Source of the DNA: Veillonella parvula
Lineage (GTDB): Bacteria > Bacillota > Negativicutes > Veillonellales > Veillonellaceae
Assembly (NCBI RefSeq): GCF_036456085.1
Contig: NZ_CP138632.1
Location: 1,841,001-1,905,000, forward strand
Direction: 5' to 3'
Length of the DNA stretch: 64,000 bases
Positions 42,966 to 52,092 of the stretch are shown piece by piece. The notes under the pieces were generated by a model, which was not told the origin of the DNA, made no database searches, and was given only the letters and a program-made list of their open reading frames with translations. Position 1 is the first letter of the stretch. Each line of letters starts with the position of its first letter. Position numbers and translations under genes: made by a program.

Positions 42966-45194
42966 TTAGTCTTTCTTTTTAACTTCTTCCCAATCGCTTA
43001 AGTCCGGCAGTTTATTGCTTGTTATAGATTCTTGAATCCAGTAGTTAATAGAGGTTAAGTTGCTAGAATCCCGTTCAAAGCCATATACGATCTCGTCTCC
43101 TATGTCGTCTTCTGTAGTGATATAGAGGCGAATGTGTAAGTTTTTACCTTTTCCGCGCTCGATGAAGTAGCTAATACCCGGATCGTCGAGGTTGGATGGG
43201 CGAACCGCAATGATATCGTACGTGCCATTGGCTACGCCTTCTAAGGCATCCTTAATCATTTGATTGGAAAGTTCATATTGATTGAGGTAGAAAATATCGT
43301 TGTCGCAAGTTAATACATATTCTCGAGGTGGCGTAGTATTTTTGTACTGTTTCTCCCAGCTTTCATCAATCACAGGCAATGTAGCATGATCATAGAATTC
43401 TTTAATTAAACGGAGACCTTCAGAAATAGACATCTCCTTAAAGTCTCTTATTTCATATATCGTAGGCTCCAAGGTTTCATCACATTCCGCAGGATCCTCG
43501 CTGTAGCCGTATAAATAGATATTACAAGTGTTCTTATCTTCATTGTGGAACATAACGATACTGTATACATCGTAAATTACGTTTTCTATGGATTGGCGAT
43601 TATCGTAGATGATAAAACTGAGGTATTTTTGTGTATCCCATTCGCGTTCGATGAACGGCCAGTCGTATTTATTGGTACGCCAACCAGTAGTAGAGTCCTC
43701 GAAAATTTCTAATACATCTACGGAGTTTTGAGGCCATGCAGGTGGCATAGGATTACACGTTGTAGAAGATTGCGTTATCCCTTCTTTGTACTGATAATGT
43801 CCATCAACGAGTTCAAAGGCTTCTAATCGCTCAGATGCTTCGTCAGGAATTGCCAACGGCTCACCAGTGCCTAACCAATTATCGTTTCTTGTGTTGAGAC
43901 GATTGATGCTTTCACGAGCATGCTCGTAGAACGTAACGGCTTGGTCTAAATCGGGTTCTTTTGTAATGGCACCAATTTCGTAGCAATAGCCGGCTGCTAG
44001 TTGCCATAGATGGTCCGCATAGTCATAACTACCGTATCTATCGAAACATTTGCTAGCCTTATTAACGCACTCTATGGCGGTTCTTATGGCAGGGGTATTA
44101 CCTTTTTTGAAAGTAAATACATAAGCGAGATACGGCCAAATCGCATCGAGAGTGTAAATCGCTGGTTGTTGTAATAAGTGAGCGATGCGAGACCAGTCTT
44201 GGGACTGACCATCGATATTCAATGTGCGAAGAATGATGGCTTGCATGGTAACATAAGCATGGTCATTAAAGTCTAAATAATTTGGGCTTATAGCAGCACG
44301 CTCGTAATATCTGAGGGCCTTTTGAATATTCTGAGGGATTCTTTTGTTAGACTCACATGGTTTTGCATAGTACTCGGCAGCTTCACGCAAACACATGCCA
44401 TTATTCATGGCGGCACCGCGCTCAAAATATTCGAGTGCTCGTTCATGCTCCCCGCGAGACTTACAAATATCGCCAGCTAAATACATCATGAGTGGCAAAC
44501 CTGCTGCAGCCCCTTCAAAAATGACTTGCTCTTCCATCTTCCTATTATCTTGCTCTATATAGGTAATGCGCAAGTTGCGGTATGCAATAACAAGGCCTGC
44601 TTCAGCGGATTTACGCAACCATTGCTGAGCAATGGCAGTTATTTTATTTGCGAATCTACGTTGATCTGCTTGGGCAAACAAGCCTTTTAAGAAACGGACA
44701 AAGGAAGATGGTTCACCTTCATTAGCCACCTTTTGAGCCGATGGCAAGATGTGGTAATCCCCCCATTGGAATACATTGGCAATGGCATAGGCACAGTAGG
44801 AACAACCCTTTTGGGCGCCCTCATAGACGCGCTGGAAGGCTTGGTCCTTTGTCATAGGCAACTCTTTTTCAATCGTTGGTGTAAGGGCACCAGAGGTACG
44901 CATAGCTTGTAAAATAGCGATGGCACTGCCTTTGCGAATAGCTGTATGTAAATAACTATACGCCTTTGTGTCATCCTCAGGAAAGCCTGCTTCAATCCAG
45001 GTGAACTGAGGGCCAGAATAGACGCGTGCCAAAATAGCGTACACATCGCCAATACCAGGAATCTTTTGACCTTCCTCGTCAAGTTTCACAAGGGCGTCAA
45101 GCTCAGCCTTACCCTCCCAAGCGATATCTTTATTACATTGATGGAATATTTTATTGAAAGACTGCTGTATTTGATCAGTAAAATAAAAATTCAT
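42966..45194 (-). CDS. Sel1/TPR-repeat protein, large cytoplasmic; paralogue of the gene at 59831-62203
   Basis: 742 residues, no signal peptide or membrane segment. Helical repeat character runs from about 25 to 490, with Sel1-like units such as GLPLMMYLAGDICKSRGEHERALEYFERGA and IPQNIQKALRYYERAA. The C-terminal third (about 500-742) is a different mixed alpha/beta part without repeats, ending LTSINYWIQESITSNKLPDLSDW. The whole length aligns by eye with the 790-residue protein encoded at 59831-62203: shared 'LARVYSGP.FTW...FPED', 'T.EK', 'SLNYWIQ' blocks. I do not recognise the C-terminal domain. The role could be protein scaffolding; that is not shown. Confidence 0.7.
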   Translation of the reverse strand: MNFYFTDQIQQSFNKIFHQCNKDIAWEGKAELDALVKLDEEGQKIPGIGDVYAILARVYSGPQFTWIEAGFPEDDTKAYSYLHTAIRKGSAIAILQAMRTSGALTPTIEKELPMTKDQAFQRVYEGAQKGCSYCAYAIANVFQWGDYHILPSAQKVANEGEPSSFVRFLKGLFAQADQRRFANKITAIAQQWLRKSAEAGLVIAYRNLRITYIEQDNRKMEEQVIFEGAAAGLPLMMYLAGDICKSRGEHERALEYFERGAAMNNGMCLREAAEYYAKPCESNKRIPQNIQKALRYYERAAISPNYLDFNDHAYVTMQAIILRTLNIDGQSQDWSRIAHLLQQPAIYTLDAIWPYLAYVFTFKKGNTPAIRTAIECVNKASKCFDRYGSYDYADHLWQLAAGYCYEIGAITKEPDLDQAVTFYEHARESINRLNTRNDNWLGTGEPLAIPDEASERLEAFELVDGHYQYKEGITQSSTTCNPMPPAWPQNSVDVLEIFEDSTTGWRTNKYDWPFIEREWDTQKYLSFIIYDNRQSIENVIYDVYSIVMFHNEDKNTCNIYLYGYSEDPAECDETLEPTIYEIRDFKEMSISEGLRLIKEFYDHATLPVIDESWEKQYKNTTPPREYVLTCDNDIFYLNQYELSNQMIKDALEGVANGTYDIIAVRPSNLDDPGISYFIERGKGKNLHIRLYITTEDDIGDEIVYGFERDSSNLTSINYWIQESITSNKLPDLSDWEEVKKKD

Positions 45195-45383
45195 GCTCTC
45201 TCCTCCGCATAATAATCAGTAGAAGCTGATAACATATGTAATTTCAGTATACCATTAGTATTTAGAGGAAAACAATATAAATATTCTGAATTTGCTAGGG
45301 GAGTAGAGGGATATTATTTAATTACAAGTGACCATATTAGACGATTGATGAATCTAAGAATAAGGTGAAAGTTAAGATTTTCC

Positions 45384-45413
45384 TTGACTTTCATTCTATA
45401 GAAACATTATAAT
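45384..45413 (+). promoter_or_regulatory. trp operon promoter
   Basis: TTGACT (45384-45389), 18-base spacer, TATAAT (45408-45413), placed directly before the T-box leader. Confidence 0.75.
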
Positions 45414-45424
45414 CAGATTATAAT

Positions 45425-45748
45425 TTTATACTCGCCTAAAAGAAACCGATGAGGTGGAGATAAAAATAGGAAATGCACTCACAGAGAGCGGGATTAGCTG
45501 AGAACCCGTAGTACGCAGCTTATTAAATGGACCACCGAGGGCGCATGGAAAAGAATGAATTTCATTCCTAGTATGGTGCGACGTCACACGAGCGTTAGTC
45601 GTGAGGGATATGTTAGTATCCTGCGAAAGGGGAATGCGCTGCATTCAAACAAGGTGGTACCGCGATTTATAGCATAATACAATCATATTGTAATAATAGA
45701 ACTATAGACTCGTCCTTGACGTTATATTGTCATGGGCGAGTTTTTTTA
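45425..45748 (+). promoter_or_regulatory. T-box leader of the trp operon, tRNA-Trp responsive
   Basis: The T-box antiterminator block GGTGGTACCGCG lies at 45653-45664. The terminator is ACTCGTCCTTGAC (45708-45720) with GTCATGGGCGAGT, then a run of seven T. A likely specifier codon TGG is at 45528-45530 in TTAAATGGACC, on the 3' side of Stem I. Uncharged tRNA-Trp would favour read-through into trpE. Confidence 0.92.
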
Positions 45749-45774
45749 TTGGCAAATGCCAGATGGAGGTTCTC

Positions 45775-47244
45775 ATGATTTTCCCTAGTCTTGACCGTGT
45801 GAAAGCTATCGCACCGGGCTACGATATCGTACCTGTATATATGGAAATTTTATCCGACGTACGCACACCGATTAGTGTGTTGAAAGCATTAAAACAAGTG
45901 AGCAGTCATACGTACTTGCTTGAAAGTGCGGATAATAGTAATCATTGGGGCCGTTACTCCTTCTTGGGCTATGACCCTAAGATTGAGCTCTTCTGCAAAA
46001 ATCATACAATGACTATCAAAGACGGTACAACGCGTACCTTTGAATGCTCTGACCCAGCTGCAGAAATTCGCAATATTTTGAGCCAATACAAAAGCCCTCG
46101 CTTAGAAGAATTACCCACCTTTACAGGTGGCTTTGTAGGCTACTTCGCATGTGAATACATTCGCTACATCGAGCCAACATTGGATTTCCCAACGCCAGAT
46201 GATGACTCTGCTATGGTAAACGATGTAGACCTTATGCTCTTCGATAAGGTAATCGCCTTTGACCATTACAAAAATAAAATCTACTTGATTGCTAACATTA
46301 GTACAAACGATTTAGAACGCAACTACAACAAGGCTGAGCTTGAACTTAAAGCACTAGCTGATCTCGTAGTAAACGGCAAAGAGGCGGACATTCCAAAAGG
46401 CATCCTTAAAACAGAGTTTACCTCTGAGTTTACAAAGGACGAGTTTAAAGCAGTTGTTAAAAAGACACAGCACTACATCAAGGAAGGGGATATCTTCCAA
46501 TGTGTTGTATCTAATCGCCGTGAAGCTGAGTTTGAAGGTAGCTTGTTAAATGCATACCGCGTATTGCGTACGTTGAATCCATCTCCATATATGTTCTACT
46601 TATCTGGTGGCGATGTAGAGCTTACAGGTGCCTCTCCAGAAACATTGGTAAAATTAACGGACGGCAAAATGTATACCTTCCCAATTGCAGGTACTATGCG
46701 CCGCGGTAAAACCGAAGCAGAGGATCTCGCTATTGAAGAAAAACTCATTAATGACGAAAAAGAGTTGGCTGAACATAACATGCTTGTTGATCTTGGCCGT
46801 AACGATTTAGGTAAAATCGCTAAATTTGGTTCCGTAAAAGTAGAGGCGTTACACATGTTACAACGTTTCTCCCATGTTATTCACATTACATCTACTGTAA
46901 GCGGCGACATTCAAGATGGGAAAGATGCCCTCGATGCCATCGGTGCTACATTGCCAGCTGGCACATTGTCCGGGGCTCCTAAGATTCGTGCTATCGAAAT
47001 CTTACACGAACTTGAAAAAAGCCCGCGCGGTGTATACGGCGGCGCTGTAGGTTACATCGATTTCTCCGGTAACATGGACGTATGTATCGGCATCCGTATG
47101 GCTATGAATAAAGGCGGTAAAGTCTATGTTCGCGCTGGCGCTGGTATCGTTCGCGATAGCGTTCCTGCTAGTGAATATAACGAAACCTTGATCAAAGGCC
47201 AATCCATGATTTCCGCAATTACAGATGCACAGGAGGTAGAATAA
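45775..47244 (+). CDS. trpE: Anthranilate synthase component I
   Basis: 489 residues from ATG 45775; TGGAGG at 45764-45769 supports this start and not the upstream in-frame one, which lies in the T-box terminator. It aminates chorismate to anthranilate with ammonia from TrpG. Family motifs: feedback-inhibition LLESADNSNHWGRYSFLG near residue 45, GDIFQCVVSNR, GASPETLVKL, FPIAGTMRRGKTEAED, LVDLGRNDLGKIAKFG, and LSGAPKIRAIEILHELE. The stop overlaps the trpG start by one base (TAATG). Confidence 0.96.
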   Translation: MIFPSLDRVKAIAPGYDIVPVYMEILSDVRTPISVLKALKQVSSHTYLLESADNSNHWGRYSFLGYDPKIELFCKNHTMTIKDGTTRTFECSDPAAEIRNILSQYKSPRLEELPTFTGGFVGYFACEYIRYIEPTLDFPTPDDDSAMVNDVDLMLFDKVIAFDHYKNKIYLIANISTNDLERNYNKAELELKALADLVVNGKEADIPKGILKTEFTSEFTKDEFKAVVKKTQHYIKEGDIFQCVVSNRREAEFEGSLLNAYRVLRTLNPSPYMFYLSGGDVELTGASPETLVKLTDGKMYTFPIAGTMRRGKTEAEDLAIEEKLINDEKELAEHNMLVDLGRNDLGKIAKFGSVKVEALHMLQRFSHVIHITSTVSGDIQDGKDALDAIGATLPAGTLSGAPKIRAIEILHELEKSPRGVYGGAVGYIDFSGNMDVCIGIRMAMNKGGKVYVRAGAGIVRDSVPASEYNETLIKGQSMISAITDAQEVE

Positions 47245-47810
47245 TGGTACTCCTTATAGATAATTATGATAGCTTCTCCTTCAATTTATACCAATTAGTA
47301 GGCTCTATCGACCCAGACATTAAAGTCATCCGCAGCGATGAATTAACCGTTGAAGAAATCCGCGCGTTGAAACCAGACTATGTGATACTTTCACCAGGAC
47401 CTGGCAGACCAGCTGATGCGGGCGTGTACGAAGACCTATTGCGCGAATGCAAAGGCGAATTCCCAATCCTCGGCGTATGCCTCGGACACCAAGCTATCGG
47501 CGAAGTATTCGGCGGCACCGTATCTTACGCAAAACAAGTTATGCACGGCAAACAAAGCGTAGCTAAACAAGTATACCCATCCAAAATCCTTAAAGGCGTA
47601 CCAGAACAATTCGAAGTAGCACGCTACCACTCCTTGGCAATCATTGACGAAACCATGCCAAGCGAACTCATCGTTACATCCATTACCGACGACGGCGAAG
47701 TAATGAGCGTAGAACACAAAGACTACCCAATCTACGGCGTGCAATTCCATCCGGAATCCATCATGACACCGAACGGGGAACAAATGATTCGCAATTTCTT
47801 AGAAAAATAA
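47244..47810 (+). CDS. trpG: Anthranilate synthase component II (glutaminase)
   Basis: 188-residue class I glutamine amidotransferase. The nucleophile Cys is in PILGVCLGHQAIGEVFGG (near residue 79), and His and Glu are in YGVQFHPESIMTP. The N-terminal LLIDNYDSFSFNLYQLVG and LSPGPGRPADAG are typical of TrpG/PabA. Translation is coupled to trpE. It could also serve p-aminobenzoate synthesis, as in Bacillus. Its last four codons are part of a long palindrome. Confidence 0.94.
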   Translation: MVLLIDNYDSFSFNLYQLVGSIDPDIKVIRSDELTVEEIRALKPDYVILSPGPGRPADAGVYEDLLRECKGEFPILGVCLGHQAIGEVFGGTVSYAKQVMHGKQSVAKQVYPSKILKGVPEQFEVARYHSLAIIDETMPSELIVTSITDDGEVMSVEHKDYPIYGVQFHPESIMTPNGEQMIRNFLEK

Positions 47811-48026
47811 ACTACAGCCTAATTTATGTATCGAGGGGCTATTTATAAGTCCTAGAACGATAGAGCGGAAATAAGGTCTCTCGGAACTCCAAGTGGCCAC
47901 CCACCCCACTACGTGGGGCCGCCAAGTCGTTCCTTAAGACCTTATTTCCTGCCAACTCAATCTAGGCAGTATCTAATAATAGCCCCTCTAGAATACAGAG
48001 TTTAAACTGTAGTCATATTTTTCTAA
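47799..48026. repeat. Long imperfect palindrome B (about 228 bp) downstream of trpG
   Basis: The halves mirror each other around about 47911. Paired blocks are TTAGAAAAATA (47799-47809) with 48016-48026, GAGGGGCTATT (47833-47843) with 47978-47988, and GGAAATAAGGTCT (47867-47879) with 47937-47949. The left end covers the final trpG codons and stop. The centre (47887-47929) holds a core shared, in the opposite orientation, with palindrome C: CTCCAAGTGGCCAC (47887-47900), hairpin CCCCAC-TAC-GTGGGG, and CGCCAAGTCG (47920-47929). Confidence 0.85.
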
Positions 48027-48062
48027 AGACATATACGAATCAGAACCCCTAATAAAGGAAAA

Positions 48063-48081
48063 GGTGGTGCGCAGCACCACC
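48063..48081. repeat. Short GC-rich hairpin between palindromes B and C
   Basis: GGTGGTGC (48063-48070) pairs with GCACCACC (48074-48081) around a three-base loop. No T-tract follows. Confidence 0.7.
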
Positions 48082-48121
48082 ATTCCCACCTCTTATAAAG
48101 AAATGACCTGTGCGTTACTCC

Positions 48122-48360
48122 ATATAATGCGCAGGATCATTTGGTAATAGTTTGTTTGAGGGATATCTATTAAATTGGTATGATTTTAGCCGGATAGGTG
48201 CGATTGGGTTATGTGCGAAGCCGACTTGGCGCCCCGCATAGCGGGGGGGTGGCCACTTGGAGGCTGAGTGCATGACCCAATCGGTACCGTCTAGGTAGAA
48301 TGGTATTAATTTAATAGATATCCTCAAAAGGAGATATAAATGATTAAAGACGCATTATAT
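48122..48360. repeat. Long imperfect palindrome C (239 bp) spanning the trpD start
   Basis: The mirror axis is at about 48241. Paired blocks are ATATAATGCG (48122-48131) with 48351-48360, GATATCTATTAAATT (48162-48176) with 48308-48322, and CGATTGGGT (48201-48209) with 48275-48283. The right arm contains the trpD ribosome site, start codon and first seven codons. The core is CGACTTGGCG (48222-48231), hairpin CCCCGC-ATA-GCGGGG, then GTGGCCACTTGGAG (48249-48262). The two blocks are identical to those of palindrome B read on the other strand. Confidence 0.85.
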
Positions 48361-49350
48361 GCAGTAACGCACGGTCAGGATTTATCCTACGACCTTGCTA
48401 AAGATACAATGAACAAGATTATGAGCGGTGATGTAGCCGAGGTACCTATGGCAGGTTTCTTATGCGCTTTAGCGGCAAAAGGCCCTACTGTAGATGAGGT
48501 TACAGCCTTTGCTGAGGTTATGCGCGAGAAGGCTGGTTCTGTACCTCATGAAGGTACTGTTGTAGAAATCGTAGGTACTGGCGGGGACGAAGCGAATACG
48601 TTCAACATTTCAACTACATCTGGTTTTATCATTTCCGCTGCAGGTATTCCTGTAGCAAAGCATGGTAACCGCAGTGTATCTAGTAAATGTGGCGCTGCTG
48701 ATTTGATTGAAGCATTGGGCGCTAAGTTAGAGCTTAATGGTGAACAAAATGAGGCAGTCCTCAACAAAGCAAATATGTGCTTCATGTTTGCTCCTGTATA
48801 TCACCAAGCTATGAAATATGCTGGCCCTGTACGTAAAGCGTTAGGTGTTCGTACTGTGTTCAATATTCTCGGACCATTGGCAAATCCAGCAGGTGCTACG
48901 GTTGAGTTGATGGGCGTGTACGATAAATCTTTGGTAGAACCATTGGCTCGCGTATTGGCTAACCTCGGTGTGAAACGTGGTGCTGTGGTACACGGCTTCG
49001 ATGGCCTTGATGAAATTACGGCTACCAACAAAACGTACGTATGTGAAATTAATAATGGTAGTTTCACAAGCTACGAATTCGATCCTAAGGACTATGGTTT
49101 CGAATACGCTGATAAAACTGAGCTTGAAGGTGGCGATGCAACAGTAAATGCTGAGATTACACGCCGTGTTCTCGGTGGTGAACCAGGTGGTAAACGCACA
49201 GCTGTTCTTCTAAACGCTGGTATGGCGATTTACCTTACAAAAGAGGGTATTACATTAGCAGAGGGCATTGAAGAGGCGAAAAACATGATCGACTCTGGCA
49301 AGGCTCTTGCCACCATGGAACAATTTGTGAAAGCAACACAAGAGGTATAA
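48340..49350 (+). CDS. trpD: Anthranilate phosphoribosyltransferase
   Basis: 336 residues, which transfer a phosphoribosyl group from PRPP to anthranilate. The PRPP-binding loop VGTGGDEANTFNISTTSG (near residue 78), KHGNRSVSSKCGAADLIEALG and VFNILGPLANPAG are family hallmarks. AAAGGAG lies 9 bases before the ATG, inside palindrome C. Folding of that palindrome in mRNA would bury the ribosome site, a possible control point. The fused trpCF gene starts 4 bases after its stop. Confidence 0.96.
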   Translation: MIKDALYAVTHGQDLSYDLAKDTMNKIMSGDVAEVPMAGFLCALAAKGPTVDEVTAFAEVMREKAGSVPHEGTVVEIVGTGGDEANTFNISTTSGFIISAAGIPVAKHGNRSVSSKCGAADLIEALGAKLELNGEQNEAVLNKANMCFMFAPVYHQAMKYAGPVRKALGVRTVFNILGPLANPAGATVELMGVYDKSLVEPLARVLANLGVKRGAVVHGFDGLDEITATNKTYVCEINNGSFTSYEFDPKDYGFEYADKTELEGGDATVNAEITRRVLGGEPGGKRTAVLLNAGMAIYLTKEGITLAEGIEEAKNMIDSGKALATMEQFVKATQEV

Positions 49351-49353
49351 TCA

Positions 49354-50856
49354 TTGATTTTAGATAAGATTATAGAGACTACCAAAATTCGGGTAGCCCA
49401 AGAAAAACAGGTGGAATCGCCTGAGGCTGTAAAAGCAGCGGCGTTGGCGTTACCATCTGATACAGGATTTCCTTTTGAAGCAGCCCTTCGTCAGCAAGAC
49501 TTTAACTTCATTTGTGAAGTAAAGAAGGCATCACCGTCTAAGGGAATCATTGCAGAGCACTTTCCCTATTTAGATATCGCTAAAGAATATGAGGTTGCTG
49601 GTGCTGCGGCTATCTCTGTTTTGACAGAGCCAGACTTCTTTAAAGGTGATAAGAAATACTTACAAGAAATTGCAAGCACTGTCAAAATTCCTGTACTTCG
49701 TAAGGACTTCATCATCGATGAGTACCAAATCTACCAAGCAAAGGTATGGGGCGCTAGTGCGATTCTCTTGATTTGTGCATGTTTAGATGTGCCTACGTTA
49801 ACAAAATTCCGTGAGTTAGCCGATTCTCTTGGTTTGTCCTCCTTAGTAGAGGCTCACGACGAGCACGAAGTACAAATGGCCATCGATTGTGGTGCCCGTA
49901 TTATTGGCGTTAACAACCGCAATTTAAAAGACTTTACTGTAGATGTACAAAATAGTGTGCGCTTACGTAATCTCGTTCAAGACGATGTGATCTTTGTATC
50001 TGAAAGTGGTTTAGAAACACCAGAGGATATCCAAGTGTTGCGGGATAACAATATCGGCGTCGCCTTGATGGGGGAAACGTTTATGCGTTCTCCTAACAAG
50101 GTTGAAAAGTTGGCATATCTTTATGGACCCACATACTACACGCCAAAGGTTAAGATGTGTGGCATCTCTAAAGTAGAAACAATTCCGGCTATTGTAGATG
50201 CAAAGCCAGACTACATGGGCCTTGTATTCGCACCGAGCAAACGGCAAGTGACGGTAGACCAAGCTAAAACATTAGTGGAAGAACTTCATAAACAATACGC
50301 AAAAACATATGGTGCAGTTGAAGTGCCAATGAATGCTGAAACAGCACAAGATAGTAAGGAATTTGTCCAAGAAAATCCTAATTTGGAGAACATTAAAACG
50401 GTAGGTGTCTTCGTCAATGAAACATTAGATAATCTCGTTACAATCGCTAAAGAAGTCAATCTTGACGCAGTGCAATTGCACGGTGATGAAGATGAAGCTT
50501 TCATCCAAGCTCTCAAGGAGAAAACAGATGTAGAGGTTTGGAAGGCTGTTCAAATCTGCAGCCCTGCAGATGCAGAGGCGTGGATCGATAGCAGTGCCGA
50601 TATGCTGTTATTTGATGCGTACCATAAGGATGAACGAGGTGGTACGGGCAAAGTGTTCGACTGGTCTTGCTTAGATGAGTTTGAACGTCCATTTATGCTT
50701 GCAGGTGGTATCGATAGCACCAATGTGGCACGTGCCATTCGCACGGTTCGCCCTTATGGTATCGATATTAGCAGTGGCATTGAAACAAAGGGTGTGAAGG
50801 ATGATGAGAAGATAAAAGCTTTCACCAACATTGTGAGAACAATAGCAATGCCATAA
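49354..50856 (+). CDS. trpCF: Fused indole-3-glycerol phosphate synthase / phosphoribosylanthranilate isomerase
   Basis: 500 residues, two (beta/alpha)8 barrels. Residues 1 to about 255 are TrpC (FICEVKKASPSKGII, LRKDFIIDEYQI, LVEAHDEHE, IGVNNRNLKDF, FVSESGLETPED). About 264-500 are TrpF (KMCGISKVETIPA, VGVFVNETLDNL, VQLHGDED, LLFDAYHKDERGGTGKVFDW, AGGIDSTN). TrpF carries an extra polar stretch of about 30 residues near 313-348 compared with the usual barrel. The start is TTG 49354, with GAGGT overlapping the trpD end. The fusion is known in enterobacteria but is less usual in low-GC Firmicutes. Confidence 0.93.
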   Translation: MILDKIIETTKIRVAQEKQVESPEAVKAAALALPSDTGFPFEAALRQQDFNFICEVKKASPSKGIIAEHFPYLDIAKEYEVAGAAAISVLTEPDFFKGDKKYLQEIASTVKIPVLRKDFIIDEYQIYQAKVWGASAILLICACLDVPTLTKFRELADSLGLSSLVEAHDEHEVQMAIDCGARIIGVNNRNLKDFTVDVQNSVRLRNLVQDDVIFVSESGLETPEDIQVLRDNNIGVALMGETFMRSPNKVEKLAYLYGPTYYTPKVKMCGISKVETIPAIVDAKPDYMGLVFAPSKRQVTVDQAKTLVEELHKQYAKTYGAVEVPMNAETAQDSKEFVQENPNLENIKTVGVFVNETLDNLVTIAKEVNLDAVQLHGDEDEAFIQALKEKTDVEVWKAVQICSPADAEAWIDSSADMLLFDAYHKDERGGTGKVFDWSCLDEFERPFMLAGGIDSTNVARAIRTVRPYGIDISSGIETKGVKDDEKIKAFTNIVRTIAMP

Positions 50857-50898
50857 TATGGTGTGCTAGCAGGAATGGTATATAGAAAGGTAAGTTAT

Positions 50899-52092
50899 AT
50901 GAGTGAACAAAGACATGGCTATTTTGGCTCCTTTGGTGGCCAATTTATGCCAGAAACATTGATGAATGCAGTCATCGAATTAGAAGAGGCGTACAACAAG
51001 TACAAAGATGATCCTGATTTCGTACATGAACTTGAGGATTTACATAAAAAATATACAGGTCGTCCATCCCTTTTATACTATGCAGATCGCATGACAAAGG
51101 ACCTTGGGGGTGCCAAAATCTATTTAAAACGTGAGGATTTAAACCATACTGGCTCTCACAAGTTGAATAATGTAATCGGTCAAATGTTATTGGCAAAACG
51201 AATGGGTAAAACTCGCGTTATTGCTGAAACCGGCGCAGGTCAACATGGCGTGGCAACGGCTACTATCGCTGCGTTGATGGGTATGGAATGCGAAGTATAC
51301 ATGGGTGCAGAGGACTGTGAACGTCAAGCACTTAACGTTTACCGTATGGAATTGCTAGGTGCTAAGGTGCATCCTGTAACAACGGGGACTAGTACATTGA
51401 AAGATGCGGTTTCCGAAGCATTGCGCGAATGGACAAACCGCATGTCCGATACGCACTATGTATTGGGATCCGTCATGGGTGCACATCCATTTCCTATGAT
51501 CGTACGCGATTTCCAATCCATTATCAGCCGTGAAGCGCGTGAGCAAATCCTCGAAGCAGAAGGAAAATTACCAACAGCTGTTATGGCTTGTGTAGGTGGC
51601 GGCTCTAATGCGATGGGCATGTTCTATCACTTCATTCCAGACGAAGGTGTTCGTCTCATCGGTTGTGAAGCGGCAGGTCGTGGCATCGATACAGAAGAAC
51701 ATGCGGCGACAATCGCAAAGGGTTCCGTTGGTATTTTCCACGGCATGAAATCGTACTTCTGCCAAGACGAAGATGGACAAATCGCTCCAGTATACTCTAT
51801 CTCTGCAGGCCTCGATTACCCTGGTATCGGCCCTGAACATGCGTACTTGCATGATAGCGGTCGTGCTGAATACGTGCCTGTTACAGATGACGAAGCAGTC
51901 GATGCCTTTGAATATTTATCTCGTTTGGAAGGTATTATTCCAGCCATTGAAAGTGCTCATGCGGTGGCACATGCACGTAAAATTGCTCCTACTATGAGCA
52001 AGGACGACATTATTATTATTTGTTTATCCGGTCGTGGCGACAAAGACGTGGCGGCTATGGCGAAATACAGAGGGGTGGATCTTCATGAGTAA
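50899..52092 (+). CDS. trpB: Tryptophan synthase beta chain
   Basis: 397 residues from ATG 50899, supported by AGAAAGG at 50884-50890; an in-frame start at 50863 precedes that site. It is a PLP enzyme that joins indole and serine. The cofactor lysine is in [18 protein letters not shown] (near residue 87), the catalytic Glu in [13 protein letters not shown], and the phosphate loop in [16 protein letters not shown]. Gene end and trpA start overlap by 8 bases. Confidence 0.97.
   Translation: MSEQRHGYFGSFGGQFMPETLMNAVIELEEAYNKYKDDPDFVHELEDLHKKYTGRPSLLYYADRMTKDLGGAKIYLKREDLNHTGSHKLNNVIGQMLLAKRMGKTRVIAETGAGQHGVATATIAALMGMECEVYMGAEDCERQALNVYRMELLGAKVHPVTTGTSTLKDAVSEALREWTNRMSDTHYVLGSVMGAHPFPMIVRDFQSIISREAREQILEAEGKLPTAVMACVGGGSNAMGMFYHFIPDEGVRLIGCEAAGRGIDTEEHAATIAKGSVGIFHGMKSYFCQDEDGQIAPVYSISAGLDYPGIGPEHAYLHDSGRAEYVPVTDDEAVDAFEYLSRLEGIIPAIESAHAVAHARKIAPTMSKDDIIIICLSGRGDKDVAAMAKYRGVDLHE

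Noticed and set aside
45727-45774. Upstream in-frame start for trpE
   Set aside because: It lies in the T-box terminator; TGGAGG at 45764-45769 sets the start at 45775.
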